DNA from: Rhodospirillum sp.
GTDB lineage: Bacteria > Pseudomonadota > Alphaproteobacteria > Rhodospirillales > Rhodospirillaceae
Direction: 5' to 3'
Assembly (NCBI GenBank): GCA_021741145.1
Contig: JAIOYK010000040.1
Coordinates: forward strand, 1-48,834
DNA: 48,834 nt
The position numbers were made by a program, and so were the translations under genes. The notes below the pieces were generated by a model. The model searched no databases and had not been told where the DNA came from. It was given only the letters and a program-made list of their open reading frames with translations. Positions within the stretch are counted from its first letter, which is position 1; every line of letters starts with the position of its first letter. Below, in pieces: positions 9,072-19,330 of this stretch.

Positions 9072-11387
9072 TCAAGCCACCCGGTTGCGGGTTTTCCAAT
9101 CGATCAACGCGCGCAGACGCGAGGGCTGGACCGGTTTACCCAACACCGTGAAATCCTGGCGCGTGCCCAACTTTCGCAGGGCCTTGGAGCGGTCGGCGGT
9201 AACAAGGATGGCGGGAACCTCCACACCGGCGGCGGCCCGCAGGGCATGGATGGCGTCGACCCCCGTCTCGTCGCCGTCCAGATGGTAGTCGGCCAGAATG
9301 ATATCCGGAGGGGTTCCCAGCTCCTCCAACAGCGCCAGGGCCTCCGTCGTGGAGGTCGTGGCGAGCACCCCCGCTCCCCAGCTTTCCAGGCAATGGACCG
9401 TGGCGTTCAATACATCCGGGTCGTTTTCCACAACCAGGGCGATGAGGTCCAGGTCGCTCAGCGCCTCCTCTTCCTCCGCCCGTCCCAGGGTCGCCAGATC
9501 CAGGCCCGGCTCGGCCAAGGGGATCTCAATGGCGAACAGGGAGCCCTTACCGGGAACCGAGCGTAGGGTCACAGGATGGCCCAGGTGGTGGCAGGCCCGT
9601 TGAACGATGGACAGCCCAAGCCCCATGCCGGTCCCGGCCCGGGCCCCGGAGCCCCGGGCGAATTCGATAAACACTTGGTTCTGTTCCGCCTCGGGGATGC
9701 CGACACCCGTGTCCCAGACCTCCAGGCGGATCCCCTTGCCCGCCGCGCGGCAGCCCACAAGCACCCTGCCCCGGTCCGTATACTGGATGGCGTTGGACAC
9801 CAGATTCTGCAGGCAGCGGGTCAAATAACCCTGATCGGACATTCCCCAGCGGCTGGTCGGCATGACGCGCAGGGCGATCCCCTTTTGCGCCGCCTGGGGA
9901 GCCATGTCCGCCTCCACCACCCGCATCACATCACGCAGGTTGACGCTCTTCACGGTGAATTCCGCCCCCGAATGGTCCAGGCGGGAGATTTCCAATAGGG
10001 ATTGCAACAACGTCTCGATCATCGAGAAGGAATGACCCAGGCGGGCCAGCATGTCCGCGGGTCCGTCCTCGGCCACCGTGGCCCGCAGCAGGGACAAGTA
10101 CAACTTGGCCGCGTTAATGGGTTGCAACAGGTCGTGGCTCGCCGCGGCCAGGAAGCGGGTCTTGGAGGCATGGGCGGCCTCGGCGAATTCCTTGGCCTCG
10201 CGTAGGGCCTCCTCCGTCCGAAGCTGCTCCAGGGCGCGCAGGCGCAATTGCAGATTGGCCTCGGTCAGTTCGGCGGTCCGCTCCTCCACCCGGCGCTCCA
10301 GCATCTGACTCATGCGTCGACCGGCTTCCTCGGCCTCCGTCTCCGCCGTCACGTCCACCGCCGTGACGATAAAGCCATTGTCGGGCAAGCCGTTGATCTG
10401 AAGGTCGATGCTGATGCCATCCGGACGACGGAAGCGCTCTCGCACCCGCTCGCCCCGGCGCGACTCCCGCACCCAGCGCTCCAGTCCCCGGGGATTGAAG
10501 GGCTCGAACCGCTCGACGAACTCCCGGATGCGCCGGAAGGCCGTGCCCTTGCGCAGCAGGGGTAGGGGCAGCCCCAGAAGATGCCCGAACCGGTCGTTGG
10601 TAACCAGCAGGCGCCCCTCGGCGGAGAAGGTGCAGATACCGAGCGACATATGATCAAAGGCGGCCTGCAGGAAACTGGCGTGCTGGTCGATCAGCGCGTC
10701 CTTCTCCCGCCGGTTCCGCTCGACGACATCGGTGATTTCCGTTTGCAGGATGACGATGTTGTCGTAGCCCGTGCGGCGGCAGGAAACCTGGAACCACCGG
10801 TCATTCTTCAGCGCCACGACGAAACTGGCGTAGCGCCGGTCGGCCACGTCCTCCCCCTCGCCGAGGGTCCCGTCCAGGCGAAGGCCCCGGGATCCCCCCC
10901 CGCCTTGGACGAGAAAGGCACTTTCCCTCAGGGCGTTGGAATAGGCCTCGAAGGTCAAACCCGGCCGGATCATGGACTCCACATCGGGAAGAAGGCGTTT
11001 GAAAAGGTCGTTGCAAACCTGGAGCCCCTCCTCGGAAAACAATGCGAACCCACCCTCGACGGCCATCATGGCGTCGGACAGGCTGTTGCGCATGCGGTCA
11101 CGGGACCGCTCCGCGGATTCCAACTCGGAACTGGCCCGGCCCAGGGTATCCAGCGCCCGCTCCAGGTCCCGGGTTTTCTCCCAGACTTCTCCTTGCAGGG
11201 CGATGGCCGATTGGAAGAGGGAATAGGCCGTATCCCCCAACTCGTTTTCCCGTTCCAGGCGGGCGATCAGGGCATCGATGATCTTGGCCTGCCGGGCGAC
11301 CTGAACGTCCAGGGGTTCGGACTGGTCCACCACGGGACCACCACCAAACTCCGCCTCGCTTTCAACGGTGGCCATGGGGTTAATCAC
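9072..11387 (-). CDS. Hybrid PAS sensor histidine kinase with C-terminal receiver
   Basis: Signal-transducing kinase of 771 residues, without an obvious membrane segment. Visible order: N-terminal coiled coil (about 30-100), two PAS-like domains (about 104-225 and 236-350), a second coiled coil, HisKA with phospho-acceptor H418 in SHDLLQP, a catalytic ATPase domain (N-box near 530, DTGVGIP near 559, GTGMGLGLS near 586) and a receiver domain with phospho-acceptor D700 and K751. The layout resembles the ErcS'/NahK kinases of the Pseudomonas ethanol-oxidation regulon. The track start is a GTG (11387); an ATG four codons later (11375) is the alternative. It sits 6 bp after the FIST gene and is probably co-transcribed with it and the response regulator. 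Confidence 0.92.
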   Translation of the reverse strand: MINPMATVESEAEFGGGPVVDQSEPLDVQVARQAKIIDALIARLERENELGDTAYSLFQSAIALQGEVWEKTRDLERALDTLGRASSELESAERSRDRMRNSLSDAMMAVEGGFALFSEEGLQVCNDLFKRLLPDVESMIRPGLTFEAYSNALRESAFLVQGGGGSRGLRLDGTLGEGEDVADRRYASFVVALKNDRWFQVSCRRTGYDNIVILQTEITDVVERNRREKDALIDQHASFLQAAFDHMSLGICTFSAEGRLLVTNDRFGHLLGLPLPLLRKGTAFRRIREFVERFEPFNPRGLERWVRESRRGERVRERFRRPDGISIDLQINGLPDNGFIVTAVDVTAETEAEEAGRRMSQMLERRVEERTAELTEANLQLRLRALEQLRTEEALREAKEFAEAAHASKTRFLAAASHDLLQPINAAKLYLSLLRATVAEDGPADMLARLGHSFSMIETLLQSLLEISRLDHSGAEFTVKSVNLRDVMRVVEADMAPQAAQKGIALRVMPTSRWGMSDQGYLTRCLQNLVSNAIQYTDRGRVLVGCRAAGKGIRLEVWDTGVGIPEAEQNQVFIEFARGSGARAGTGMGLGLSIVQRACHHLGHPVTLRSVPGKGSLFAIEIPLAEPGLDLATLGRAEEEEALSDLDLIALVVENDPDVLNATVHCLESWGAGVLATTSTTEALALLEELGTPPDIILADYHLDGDETGVDAIHALRAAAGVEVPAILVTADRSKALRKLGTRQDFTVLGKPVQPSRLRALIDWKTRNRVA

Positions 11388-11393
11388 CGCGGT

Positions 11394-12632
11394 CTAATCC
11401 AGGGAGGGGCGGTGGCAATGGGTGCCCTGTCCCGGCCCTCCTCCACCCGGACCGAAGAAAGCCACGCCGACGAAGGTCTGGTTCACATGAACCCCCAAAT
11501 GCTGCTCCCCGTAGGTATTGAAGCCAACCACCCGATGGGCCCGCAGGTTGTCGGAGGCCTCGCTCCGAAGGCCCTTGTTCTCGATCTCCAGGCGGCGGAG
11601 CACGCAATCGAACCCCAGGATGATGTCCGGGTTCTCGCCCAGGTCTCCCTGGATCGTCAGACCACCATCCAAGGTGCGCAGGATCTCCTTCCCCCGCCCA
11701 AGCCGCAGCAAAAGGCCATTATCGATGGCGGACATGAAGCTCAACCCGCCGTTCTCCCGCACCCGCTTGATGGCCCGCACATGGTAGTTGTTGCCATTGC
11801 GCACCAGAACGGGGTTCTCGGAAAAGACGATGGGCGACAACTCGGCCACGGGCACACCGACGAGGCGAGCGTATTCCACGGCCGCCGTATTGCCGTTCAG
11901 TTCCAGGACAAGCCGTTCCTCGGGAACCGCCCGGGTCACCACCATGCGGCTGTCGGTCGGCGTGAAATGGTCGAAGCCGATTCCCTTGAAAGACAGGTCC
12001 GTTTCCAACAACAGCAGAAGCGTCGCGGCCTTGTGGAAGCTCCCCCCATGGAGCACCAATGTCTCCCCATAGGCCAGACCATCGCCCGCGGATCCCCCGA
12101 AGACGGGGATATCCCTTAGTCCCTGGGCCAGGGCGGCGACCAGAACATCTTCCTGCTTGGATTGGCCATCCATGAAGACCAGGGCCAATCGTCGATGCCC
12201 GTAGGACGACGGGAACCGATCCACCAGCCGCCGAGATTGGGTCACCACCTGGGCGATATCCACCGGCGCCGCGGAATCCACCAGGGCCGAGGCCACACGG
12301 AAGTGCTCCCGCCGGAACGCCAAAGCCAACAGGGCGTTATTTTCGTACCCTTCGGGGGTGATTTGCCCGGCGGTTGTACAACCAAACACTTCCGTGCTCG
12401 TCATCCCCTCCCTCAGCGCCGCGGCCAAGGCGGTCCGATCGAAGGTGGCGGGAACGAACAGCAAGACGAAACTCGGCTTGCTCTCCCCGATCCCGGCCCG
12501 GATCTCGGCCACGGCGGCCCGGGCGTCGGTCTCGTGGGAGCAAACGACCAGCACCGCCTCCGCCGGAAGCGCCGACAGATCGGGACCGCGGACGCCCAGT
12601 CCCCCGAGGCCCAGCCGCGAACCACGACCCAT
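11394..12632 (-). CDS. FIST-domain signal sensor protein
   Basis: Soluble 412-residue protein with an N-terminal FIST domain (about residues 25-230) and a FIST_C domain (about 230-390), a small-ligand sensory module known next to signalling proteins. Typical segments include VFGCTTAGQ, the GGSAGDG loop and the C-terminal GFNTYGEQ motif with its conserved Glu. It lies between a LuxR-type response regulator and the hybrid kinase, all on the minus strand with short gaps, so it is probably the input component of that pathway. The ATG at 12632 has GGGGG 8 bases upstream; a GTG two codons earlier is less well placed. The ligand is unknown. Confidence 0.9.
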   Translation of the reverse strand: MGRGSRLGLGGLGVRGPDLSALPAEAVLVVCSHETDARAAVAEIRAGIGESKPSFVLLFVPATFDRTALAAALREGMTSTEVFGCTTAGQITPEGYENNALLALAFRREHFRVASALVDSAAPVDIAQVVTQSRRLVDRFPSSYGHRRLALVFMDGQSKQEDVLVAALAQGLRDIPVFGGSAGDGLAYGETLVLHGGSFHKAATLLLLLETDLSFKGIGFDHFTPTDSRMVVTRAVPEERLVLELNGNTAAVEYARLVGVPVAELSPIVFSENPVLVRNGNNYHVRAIKRVRENGGLSFMSAIDNGLLLRLGRGKEILRTLDGGLTIQGDLGENPDIILGFDCVLRRLEIENKGLRSEASDNLRAHRVVGFNTYGEQHLGVHVNQTFVGVAFFGPGGGGPGQGTHCHRPSLD

Positions 12633-12647
12633 GAACACGCGCCCCCG

Positions 12648-13352
12648 TTACTGCAACCGGTGGCGGATCGACACCTCGCGCACCATCAAGGCCGCCTGAG
12701 TCCGGTTCTGGACGTTCAGGCGCCGCAACAGGGCCGTGATATGGGCCTTCACCGTGGCTTCGGCCAAGTCCATTTCATAGGCGATCAGCTTGTTGGGCTT
12801 GCCCTCGCAGATCAGGGCCAGGATCCGGGCCTGCTGCTGGGACAGTCCCGCGATGCGCCGGGACACGTCGGCGATGGCCTGGCCACTTTCCCCAACGGGA
12901 GAGGATGCCCGGAAGCCGGCGGGCACACAGGTCTTGCCCTCCCAGATATCCGTCATCGCCTGCTCCAAGCCTTCCCGGGCGAGATCCTTGGAGATGAATC
13001 CGGCGGCGCCCGACGCCATCGCCGAGGACACCACGTCCACGGCGCAGACCGCGGAAATCACCACGACGGGCACGTCCGGCAGCTTGCCCTTGATCTTCAT
13101 GAAACCGCTCAGGCCCGAGACATCGGGCAGACCGAGGTCGAGCACCACCAGATCCGGTGAGAACCGGCCCCGCAGCAGGGCCAAGGCATCCCGCATGGAA
13201 GCCGCTTTCCGCACGCGCCGCATGCCAAAGGTCATTTCCATCATGGAAGCGAGTGCATCGCAATAAAGGGGATGATCGTCGATAATCAAAGCGGATCGCG
13301 CCGGTACGGTCCGGGACGGGGCGCCTTGCGCCACCGCGGTATCCTGCAGCAT
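12648..13352 (-). CDS. NarL/LuxR-family response regulator
   Basis: DNA-binding response regulator of 234 residues. The receiver domain (about residues 20-138) has acidic pocket D25-D26, phospho-acceptor D72 in VVLDLGLPD and K122. A LuxR-type helix-turn-helix occupies about residues 163-228, with EATVKAHITALLRRL as recognition region. AGGGAGGA stands 4 bases before the ATG. It is the first gene of the minus-strand signalling unit with the FIST protein and the hybrid kinase, and resembles the AgmR/ErbR class of regulators of PQQ dehydrogenases. Control of xoxF is therefore likely but inferred from position. Confidence 0.9.
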   Translation of the reverse strand: MLQDTAVAQGAPSRTVPARSALIIDDHPLYCDALASMMEMTFGMRRVRKAASMRDALALLRGRFSPDLVVLDLGLPDVSGLSGFMKIKGKLPDVPVVVISAVCAVDVVSSAMASGAAGFISKDLAREGLEQAMTDIWEGKTCVPAGFRASSPVGESGQAIADVSRRIAGLSQQQARILALICEGKPNKLIAYEMDLAEATVKAHITALLRRLNVQNRTQAALMVREVSIRHRLQ

Positions 13353-13858
13353 TTACTTCCTCCCTGAGATCGATTTCCGTTCCGGGCCTTTGATTTTTTC
13401 GCCCTGGAGCCGAACCGGGGCCTATTTCCCGGTACGGCACGGTAACCGCCTATCCTTTTCATGGATTTATAGAATTCTAGACACAGAACATTTATCCACG
13501 CAAGTCGCTGTCCCACGCCAAGGGGGCGGAGTGGTCCCCGGTGTAAAAAAATAATTCAAACCCCTGACCAAAGCGCCCCATGGCCCGGGGATCCTTAGAG
13601 CCTTGTGGCTCCAGACTCGGGCCATTTATCCGACTCGGCAGCCTCTAAATACCAACATACTTTAAATTGATATTCCAAGCGGCCGGGGTATCCGATGTCC
13701 CGACTTCCGGATTGGTCCATGGAACCATCCGGCCCGATCAAGGCGGGGGGATATGATCGCGGAACCGGACCCTTTCCATCTTCCCACTCCGGCCCCATCT
13801 CAAGGAGAGGACGAACTTCTTCCCATTCCCCGATTTCGCAGGAAAGGACCGCCGCGTC
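13353..13858. promoter_or_regulatory. Divergent intergenic region, response regulator / fumC
   Basis: No gene is seen in these 506 bases. A TATAAA-like -10 reads on the minus strand at 13466-13471, next to the perfect palindrome TAGAATTCTA (13470-13479), which could be an operator for the response regulator unit. The fumC side has no clear promoter boxes. A short A-run lies near 13545. The long minus-strand open frame reaching into 13595 is antisense to fumC and is not accepted. Confidence 0.3.
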
Positions 13859-15289
<1,431 letters not shown>

Positions 15290-15387
15290 CTGGCTTCCCC
15301 GGAGCCCTCGGCCCTGAAATGCGACAAGCTTTCCCCGCGTGCATTTGCTATGAATGTTGGATCCGATCCATAGACCGAGTCATCGCC

Positions 15388-15996
15388 ATGCCCGTCGAAA
15401 GCCTGCTCGCCTTTTCCCTCGCCCTGGGGATCGCCGCCCTGATCCCCGGACCCGGCATTCTCGGCCTGCTGGGCTGGACCTTGGGGCGGGGCGGGCGCGC
15501 CGCTTTCGGCTATTCCGTTGGGTTGATCATGGGTGATTTGGTCTATCTCTGTCTCGCCGTGGGCGGGCTGGCGGCGCTGGCGGAAACCATGGGCGAGGCC
15601 TTCCTCATCGTGAAGCTCGCGGGCGCGGTCTATCTGATCTGGATGGGCGTGAAGATCTGGCGCTCCAGTTCCCTCGCCTCCGAAGCCGAGGCCAGGAAGG
15701 GCTCCTTTTTCGCCGCGGGAGCAGCGGGTTTGACCACCACCCTGTCCAACCCCAAGACCATCGTCTTCTACATGGGCGTCATGCCCATGGTCCTCGACCT
15801 TCACGGTCTAACCCTTGGCATGGTCGCCGAACTGATGGTCGCGGCCACCATCGTGCTGACCCTGGTCCTGATCCCCTATGCCCTGGCCGCCAACAAGGCC
15901 CGGACCGTCATCCGCTCCCCCAAGGCCATGGCCCGCCTCAACAAGGGCGCGGGCGCGGTCTTGATCGGTGCCGGGGGCGCCGTCGCCGCCTCCTGA
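15388..15996 (+). CDS. LysE/RhtB-family exporter
   Basis: Inner-membrane exporter of amino acids or related small molecules, 202 residues with about six hydrophobic segments. The family motif near the N-terminus is seen as LIPGPGILG, and the middle SNPKTIVFYMG segment is typical. The ATG at 15388 begins at the usual N-terminal position (MPVESLLAFSLALGIAALIP); the longer frame upstream overlaps fumC and is not used. The Shine-Dalgarno is weak. An intrinsic terminator follows at 16113-16150. Substrate cannot be told from sequence. Confidence 0.9.
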   Translation: MPVESLLAFSLALGIAALIPGPGILGLLGWTLGRGGRAAFGYSVGLIMGDLVYLCLAVGGLAALAETMGEAFLIVKLAGAVYLIWMGVKIWRSSSLASEAEARKGSFFAAGAAGLTTTLSNPKTIVFYMGVMPMVLDLHGLTLGMVAELMVAATIVLTLVLIPYALAANKARTVIRSPKAMARLNKGAGAVLIGAGGAVAAS

Positions 15997-16112
15997 TTCG
16001 CCAGGACTCCGTCCACGGCCTCCCCCTCCAAACCGGGATTCACTCGGTGGACGGCCCCTTTTCCAGGTCGCAACCTGTCCGCGGTTCCATGAAAAGCGGA
16101 GGTTCCATGAAA

Positions 16113-16150
16113 AACGGGCGCGTTCCAAAGGAAACGCGTCCGTTTTTCTC
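16113..16150 (+). terminator. Probable rho-independent terminator after the LysE-type gene
   Basis: An imperfect stem pairs ACGGGCGCGTTCC with GGAAACGCGTCCGT around a short AAAG-containing loop and is followed by TTTTTCT on the plus strand. It sits about 117 bases after the stop, between convergent genes. Just upstream are two direct copies of GGTTCCATGAAAA (from 16083 and 16101). Confidence 0.55.
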
Positions 16151-16174
16151 CAGGATCAACCCCACCAAAAGCCA

Positions 16175-16645
16175 TCATCGTCTGGTGAAGACATCCTTCA
16201 TAACGTCGACGATTACACCGGTCGCGGCGACGACCAACAGGACGTCATTGCCGACGACCACCCGCTCATACCCCGGTCGGGAGGGCAAACGGTTCGACAG
16301 GTCCCGGGGAGGGCCGTGCTTGGCGATACCCGGGGGAAGGGGCTTGCCCCGGGCCAAATTCCGCTGAATGCCCGGAGGCGGATCCCAGTCATGGACCCCC
16401 CGCTGATCACGATCTCCATCGCGGTAATAAGCCCGAATGATTCGGATTTCATCATCGGTGAAGCGATCCCTGGTCACCCACGTGACTTTGTTGCCCTGCT
16501 GTCTTTCCATGTGGCCTTGCATGGGGGGCGCTTGCCGCTGGCCTTGACCAGGGGGATCACCCTCTGGCCCCCTGGCGAGCGCGGGGCTGGCAACGACCAA
16601 GGTCAGAGCCAAGGGCGCGCTTAGCAGTAATGTCCAAGGCTTCAT
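16175..16645 (-). CDS. Exported CigR/RcnB-like protein
   Basis: Small exported protein of 156 residues. It has a signal peptide (residues 1-24, ALA-RG), a Gln/Pro-rich stretch, and a C-terminal region with the motif NLARGKPLPPGIAKHGPP characteristic of the CigR ('anti-virulence regulator') family. The C-terminus ends in a hydrophobic segment (VVVGNDVLLVVAATGVIVDV) that resembles the RcnB-type terminal strand. GAGGG lies 9 bases before the ATG. It follows opgH on the same strand after 70 bp. Function in this organism is unknown; the family name comes from Salmonella and should not be over-read. Confidence 0.8.
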   Translation of the reverse strand: MKPWTLLLSAPLALTLVVASPALARGPEGDPPGQGQRQAPPMQGHMERQQGNKVTWVTRDRFTDDEIRIIRAYYRDGDRDQRGVHDWDPPPGIQRNLARGKPLPPGIAKHGPPRDLSNRLPSRPGYERVVVGNDVLLVVAATGVIVDVMKDVFTRR

Positions 16646-16715
16646 CCTACATTCCCTCTGTATTTGTTCCGCTTACGTAGAATGATTTGTCCCATGGAAA
16701 AGCGGCGAGAATCGG

Positions 16716-18749
16716 TCAGACCGCCGATATGCCGCCCTTCTCTTCCAGGCGTCTGGCCCAGCACGCCACATGCAGGCGGTCCAGATGGGGCGCACTTTCC
16801 AGAAGGGCCTTGCGCTCCTCCCGGTCCAAGGCCGCCGGTCCCAAGTGAACGGCCAAGGCCGCCGCCCGTTCCAGGGTTTCCGGTGTCGCCGTGGGCAATT
16901 CTCCCGTGGCTTCCACCAACCTCCGATGCCGGGCATTGGATTCCGGGTCTAGAATAATGTTCGAGAAGAGAGTTTCTGGCGAGACCACCCGCTCTCTGGC
17001 CGCGCGATCCAGGGCTTCCATGCGGGACGCGACCGCGGGGGGGGTCCGATCCTCGGGAATGGACAGCAGACCGGACGCGGCCAACCGCTTGCCCAAGGTG
17101 GGATCGGCAAGCGCCAATCCGATCACGGGCGCGCCAATCAACCCGGCGAGCACCGGTGACAACCAGATGCCGAGATCCGGGGCCGAGACCAGGACGAAAA
17201 CCAGGGCCGCCAGTCCGATCAAGGAAACGTCCCGGTAGGCGCCGATGGCCACGGCGAGGGTTCCCTTCTCGACTCCCCGACGTTGGGGTTTCCAATCGAC
17301 CTTGGCGCCGGTCAAAATCGCGACCACAAACTGGCTGTGGCGGATCATCATGATCGGCGCGATCAGCGCGGAGATCACGTTTTCCATCAGGAAACCGACC
17401 AGCAGACGTCCCAGGCCGCCCCGGGCCCTGCGCGATGGTCCGTGGAACAGGCACAGCAGAAGACCCCAAAGCTTGGGCAGAAACAACATACCCAGGGTTC
17501 CCGCGAGCAGATAGGCCGCCTCCTGCTCGCGGGAAATGGGCCAGGAAGCCCAGGGGACGCCCTCCCGGAAATAAACCGCCTGGGAATGGGCGAGCGTCCA
17601 GGCCTGCAGGCCCGACAGCACCAGGAAGATCAGCCAAAGGGGCGAGGTCACATAGGACATGATGCCGATCAGCAAGTGGACCCGGCTGACCCAGTGGAGC
17701 CCCCGGGCGAAGAGCACCCGACCATGCTGCATATTGCCCTGGCACCAACGCCGGTCCCGGACCATGAAGTCCTCCAGTGTCGGCGGTGGTTCCTCGTAGC
17801 TGCCGCCCAGATCCCATGCGACGGAAACCCGCCAGCCCGCCCGACGCAGCAGGGCCGCCTCGACGAAATCATGGGACAGGATCTCCCCGCCCAGGGGGGC
17901 GCGGCCGGGCAATTCGGGCAAGCCGCAGCATTGGGCGAAGGCCTCGACCCGGATAATGGCGTTATGACCCCAGTAGTTGCCCTCGCCCCCGGCCCAATAG
18001 GCCAGACCGGCGGCGCTGAGGGGGCCATAGACGTCCCCGGAAAACTGCAACATACGGGAAAAGGGCGTTTCGCCCCGGATCAGCTTGGGTGGCGCCTGGA
18101 TCAGGGCCACCAGGGGATTGGCGTCCATGCGGCGGGTCAGTTCCTGGATGGACTCCCCGGTCATCAGACTGTCGGCGTCCAGCACCACCATATGCCCATA
18201 GGCCGCCCCATGGCGTTCGACGAACCAGGCGATATTGCCGGTCTTACGCCGGGTGTTGCGGAAGCGACGTCGGTAAAACAGGCGCGGCCCCTGGGGCGCG
18301 CGGGCCAGTTCGCCGTGCCAGGCGACCTCTTCGGCCATCCATTTGTCGCCATCGGTGCTGTCGGATAGGACAAAGAGGTCATAGCGATCCCCTTGCCCCA
18401 ACTCGGCCAAAGCGTCTCGCATCGCGCCAACGCGCGCGAACACGCCTCCGGAATCCTCATTGTAGACGGGCATGAGGATGGCCACGCGCCCCTGGTTCCG
18501 CCGTTCGGATCGGTGGGCGGCGTCCTTGGTGGGACGTCCGGTGAACCGGTGATATCCAATCACCAAGGCGCCCGCGGTCAGGGTGCAAAAGGATTGCGCG
18601 AGCCAGGCGGCCAGTGGCAGGAAAACAACGGTCAAGGCGATGTCCAGGGGCGACAAGCCGTCGACGGAGAGGATCCGGATGAAGGATTCGGCCGCCACCG
18701 CGGTCAGTGCCAGGATACAGGCCATGAAAACCCGCCGCCGGGTTTTCAT
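16716..18749 (-). CDS. opgH: Glucans biosynthesis glucosyltransferase OpgH (MdoH)
   Basis: Inner-membrane GT2 glucosyltransferase that makes the backbone of osmoregulated periplasmic glucans from UDP-glucose. The 677-residue product has two N-terminal membrane segments, a cytoplasmic GT2 domain with ILMPVYNED, VVLDADS (DxD-type metal site), LSHDFVEA and the acceptor motif RRWCQGN, then several C-terminal membrane segments. The open frame runs 103 codons upstream, antisense-free but overlapping the preceding gene; the ATG at 18749 lies 26 bases after that gene's stop and gives the usual N-terminus. The ribosome site is weak, so coupling to the upstream gene is possible. A TTG overlapping the upstream stop is an alternative start. 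Confidence 0.93.
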   Translation of the reverse strand: MKTRRRVFMACILALTAVAAESFIRILSVDGLSPLDIALTVVFLPLAAWLAQSFCTLTAGALVIGYHRFTGRPTKDAAHRSERRNQGRVAILMPVYNEDSGGVFARVGAMRDALAELGQGDRYDLFVLSDSTDGDKWMAEEVAWHGELARAPQGPRLFYRRRFRNTRRKTGNIAWFVERHGAAYGHMVVLDADSLMTGESIQELTRRMDANPLVALIQAPPKLIRGETPFSRMLQFSGDVYGPLSAAGLAYWAGGEGNYWGHNAIIRVEAFAQCCGLPELPGRAPLGGEILSHDFVEAALLRRAGWRVSVAWDLGGSYEEPPPTLEDFMVRDRRWCQGNMQHGRVLFARGLHWVSRVHLLIGIMSYVTSPLWLIFLVLSGLQAWTLAHSQAVYFREGVPWASWPISREQEAAYLLAGTLGMLFLPKLWGLLLCLFHGPSRRARGGLGRLLVGFLMENVISALIAPIMMIRHSQFVVAILTGAKVDWKPQRRGVEKGTLAVAIGAYRDVSLIGLAALVFVLVSAPDLGIWLSPVLAGLIGAPVIGLALADPTLGKRLAASGLLSIPEDRTPPAVASRMEALDRAARERVVSPETLFSNIILDPESNARHRRLVEATGELPTATPETLERAAALAVHLGPAALDREERKALLESAPHLDRLHVACWARRLEEKGGISAV

Positions 18750-18775
18750 GGACCGCCGGGAGGGGACGCCCGTGC

Positions 18776-19249
18776 TCAATGGGGCAGCCCGGGCAGGAAG
18801 AGCAGCCCGACCAGGGCCGCCAGAACCAGAGCCGGAACCACGCCAAACGCGCGCAGCCGGACTCGCAGGCGGCGCCGCGCCCGGCGTGTGCCTCCAAGCA
18901 GATCCCCCAGGCCCGCGCGGTCCAGGTTCTGCTCGGGCATGGCCCGCGGGGCCCCTTCGGGCAGGACCATTAGGGGCACATCCAAAAAGCCATGGGTCCC
19001 CTTGGCCAGACGCGCGGCCTCCTCGATGACGGCCAGGCCGGCCCGCTCCAAACGCCAATGGGGAGTGGCGGCCAGGGCCCGCCGGGCGGCCAGGGTCGCG
19101 GCTTGAAGCCCAACCTCGCCGACCATGCCATGGGCGGAGCGCAGATAGGCCACGGCTCGGACGGTTAGGGCGCCTTCCAGGCCAGGGCTGGAAACACCGG
19201 ACACGGAAGGCCCCTTGGTGCCCCGGTCCTGGATCTTCTTGGACATCAT
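18776..19249 (-). CDS. Small C-terminally membrane-anchored protein between opgG and opgH
   Basis: Not recognised. The 157-residue product is soluble and Arg/Ala/Leu-rich up to about residue 130 and ends with one hydrophobic segment (about residues 134-154), as in a tail-anchored protein. AAGAGG lies 10 bases before the tandem ATGs. It sits 81 bp after opgG and 26 bp before opgH on the same strand, so it is almost certainly co-transcribed with them. A role in assembling or regulating the glucan machinery is inferred from position only. Rhodobacter opgGIH operons also have a middle gene, but I cannot claim homology. Confidence 0.72.
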   Translation of the reverse strand: MMSKKIQDRGTKGPSVSGVSSPGLEGALTVRAVAYLRSAHGMVGEVGLQAATLAARRALAATPHWRLERAGLAVIEEAARLAKGTHGFLDVPLMVLPEGAPRAMPEQNLDRAGLGDLLGGTRRARRRLRVRLRAFGVVPALVLAALVGLLFLPGLPH

Positions 19250-19330
19250 TGACCGATCGCCTCTTTCGTGAAGTCTACGGTGAACAGGGGAGTAAGAGAC
19301 TCAATAACGCGGCTTTGGCCATAGGGATCC

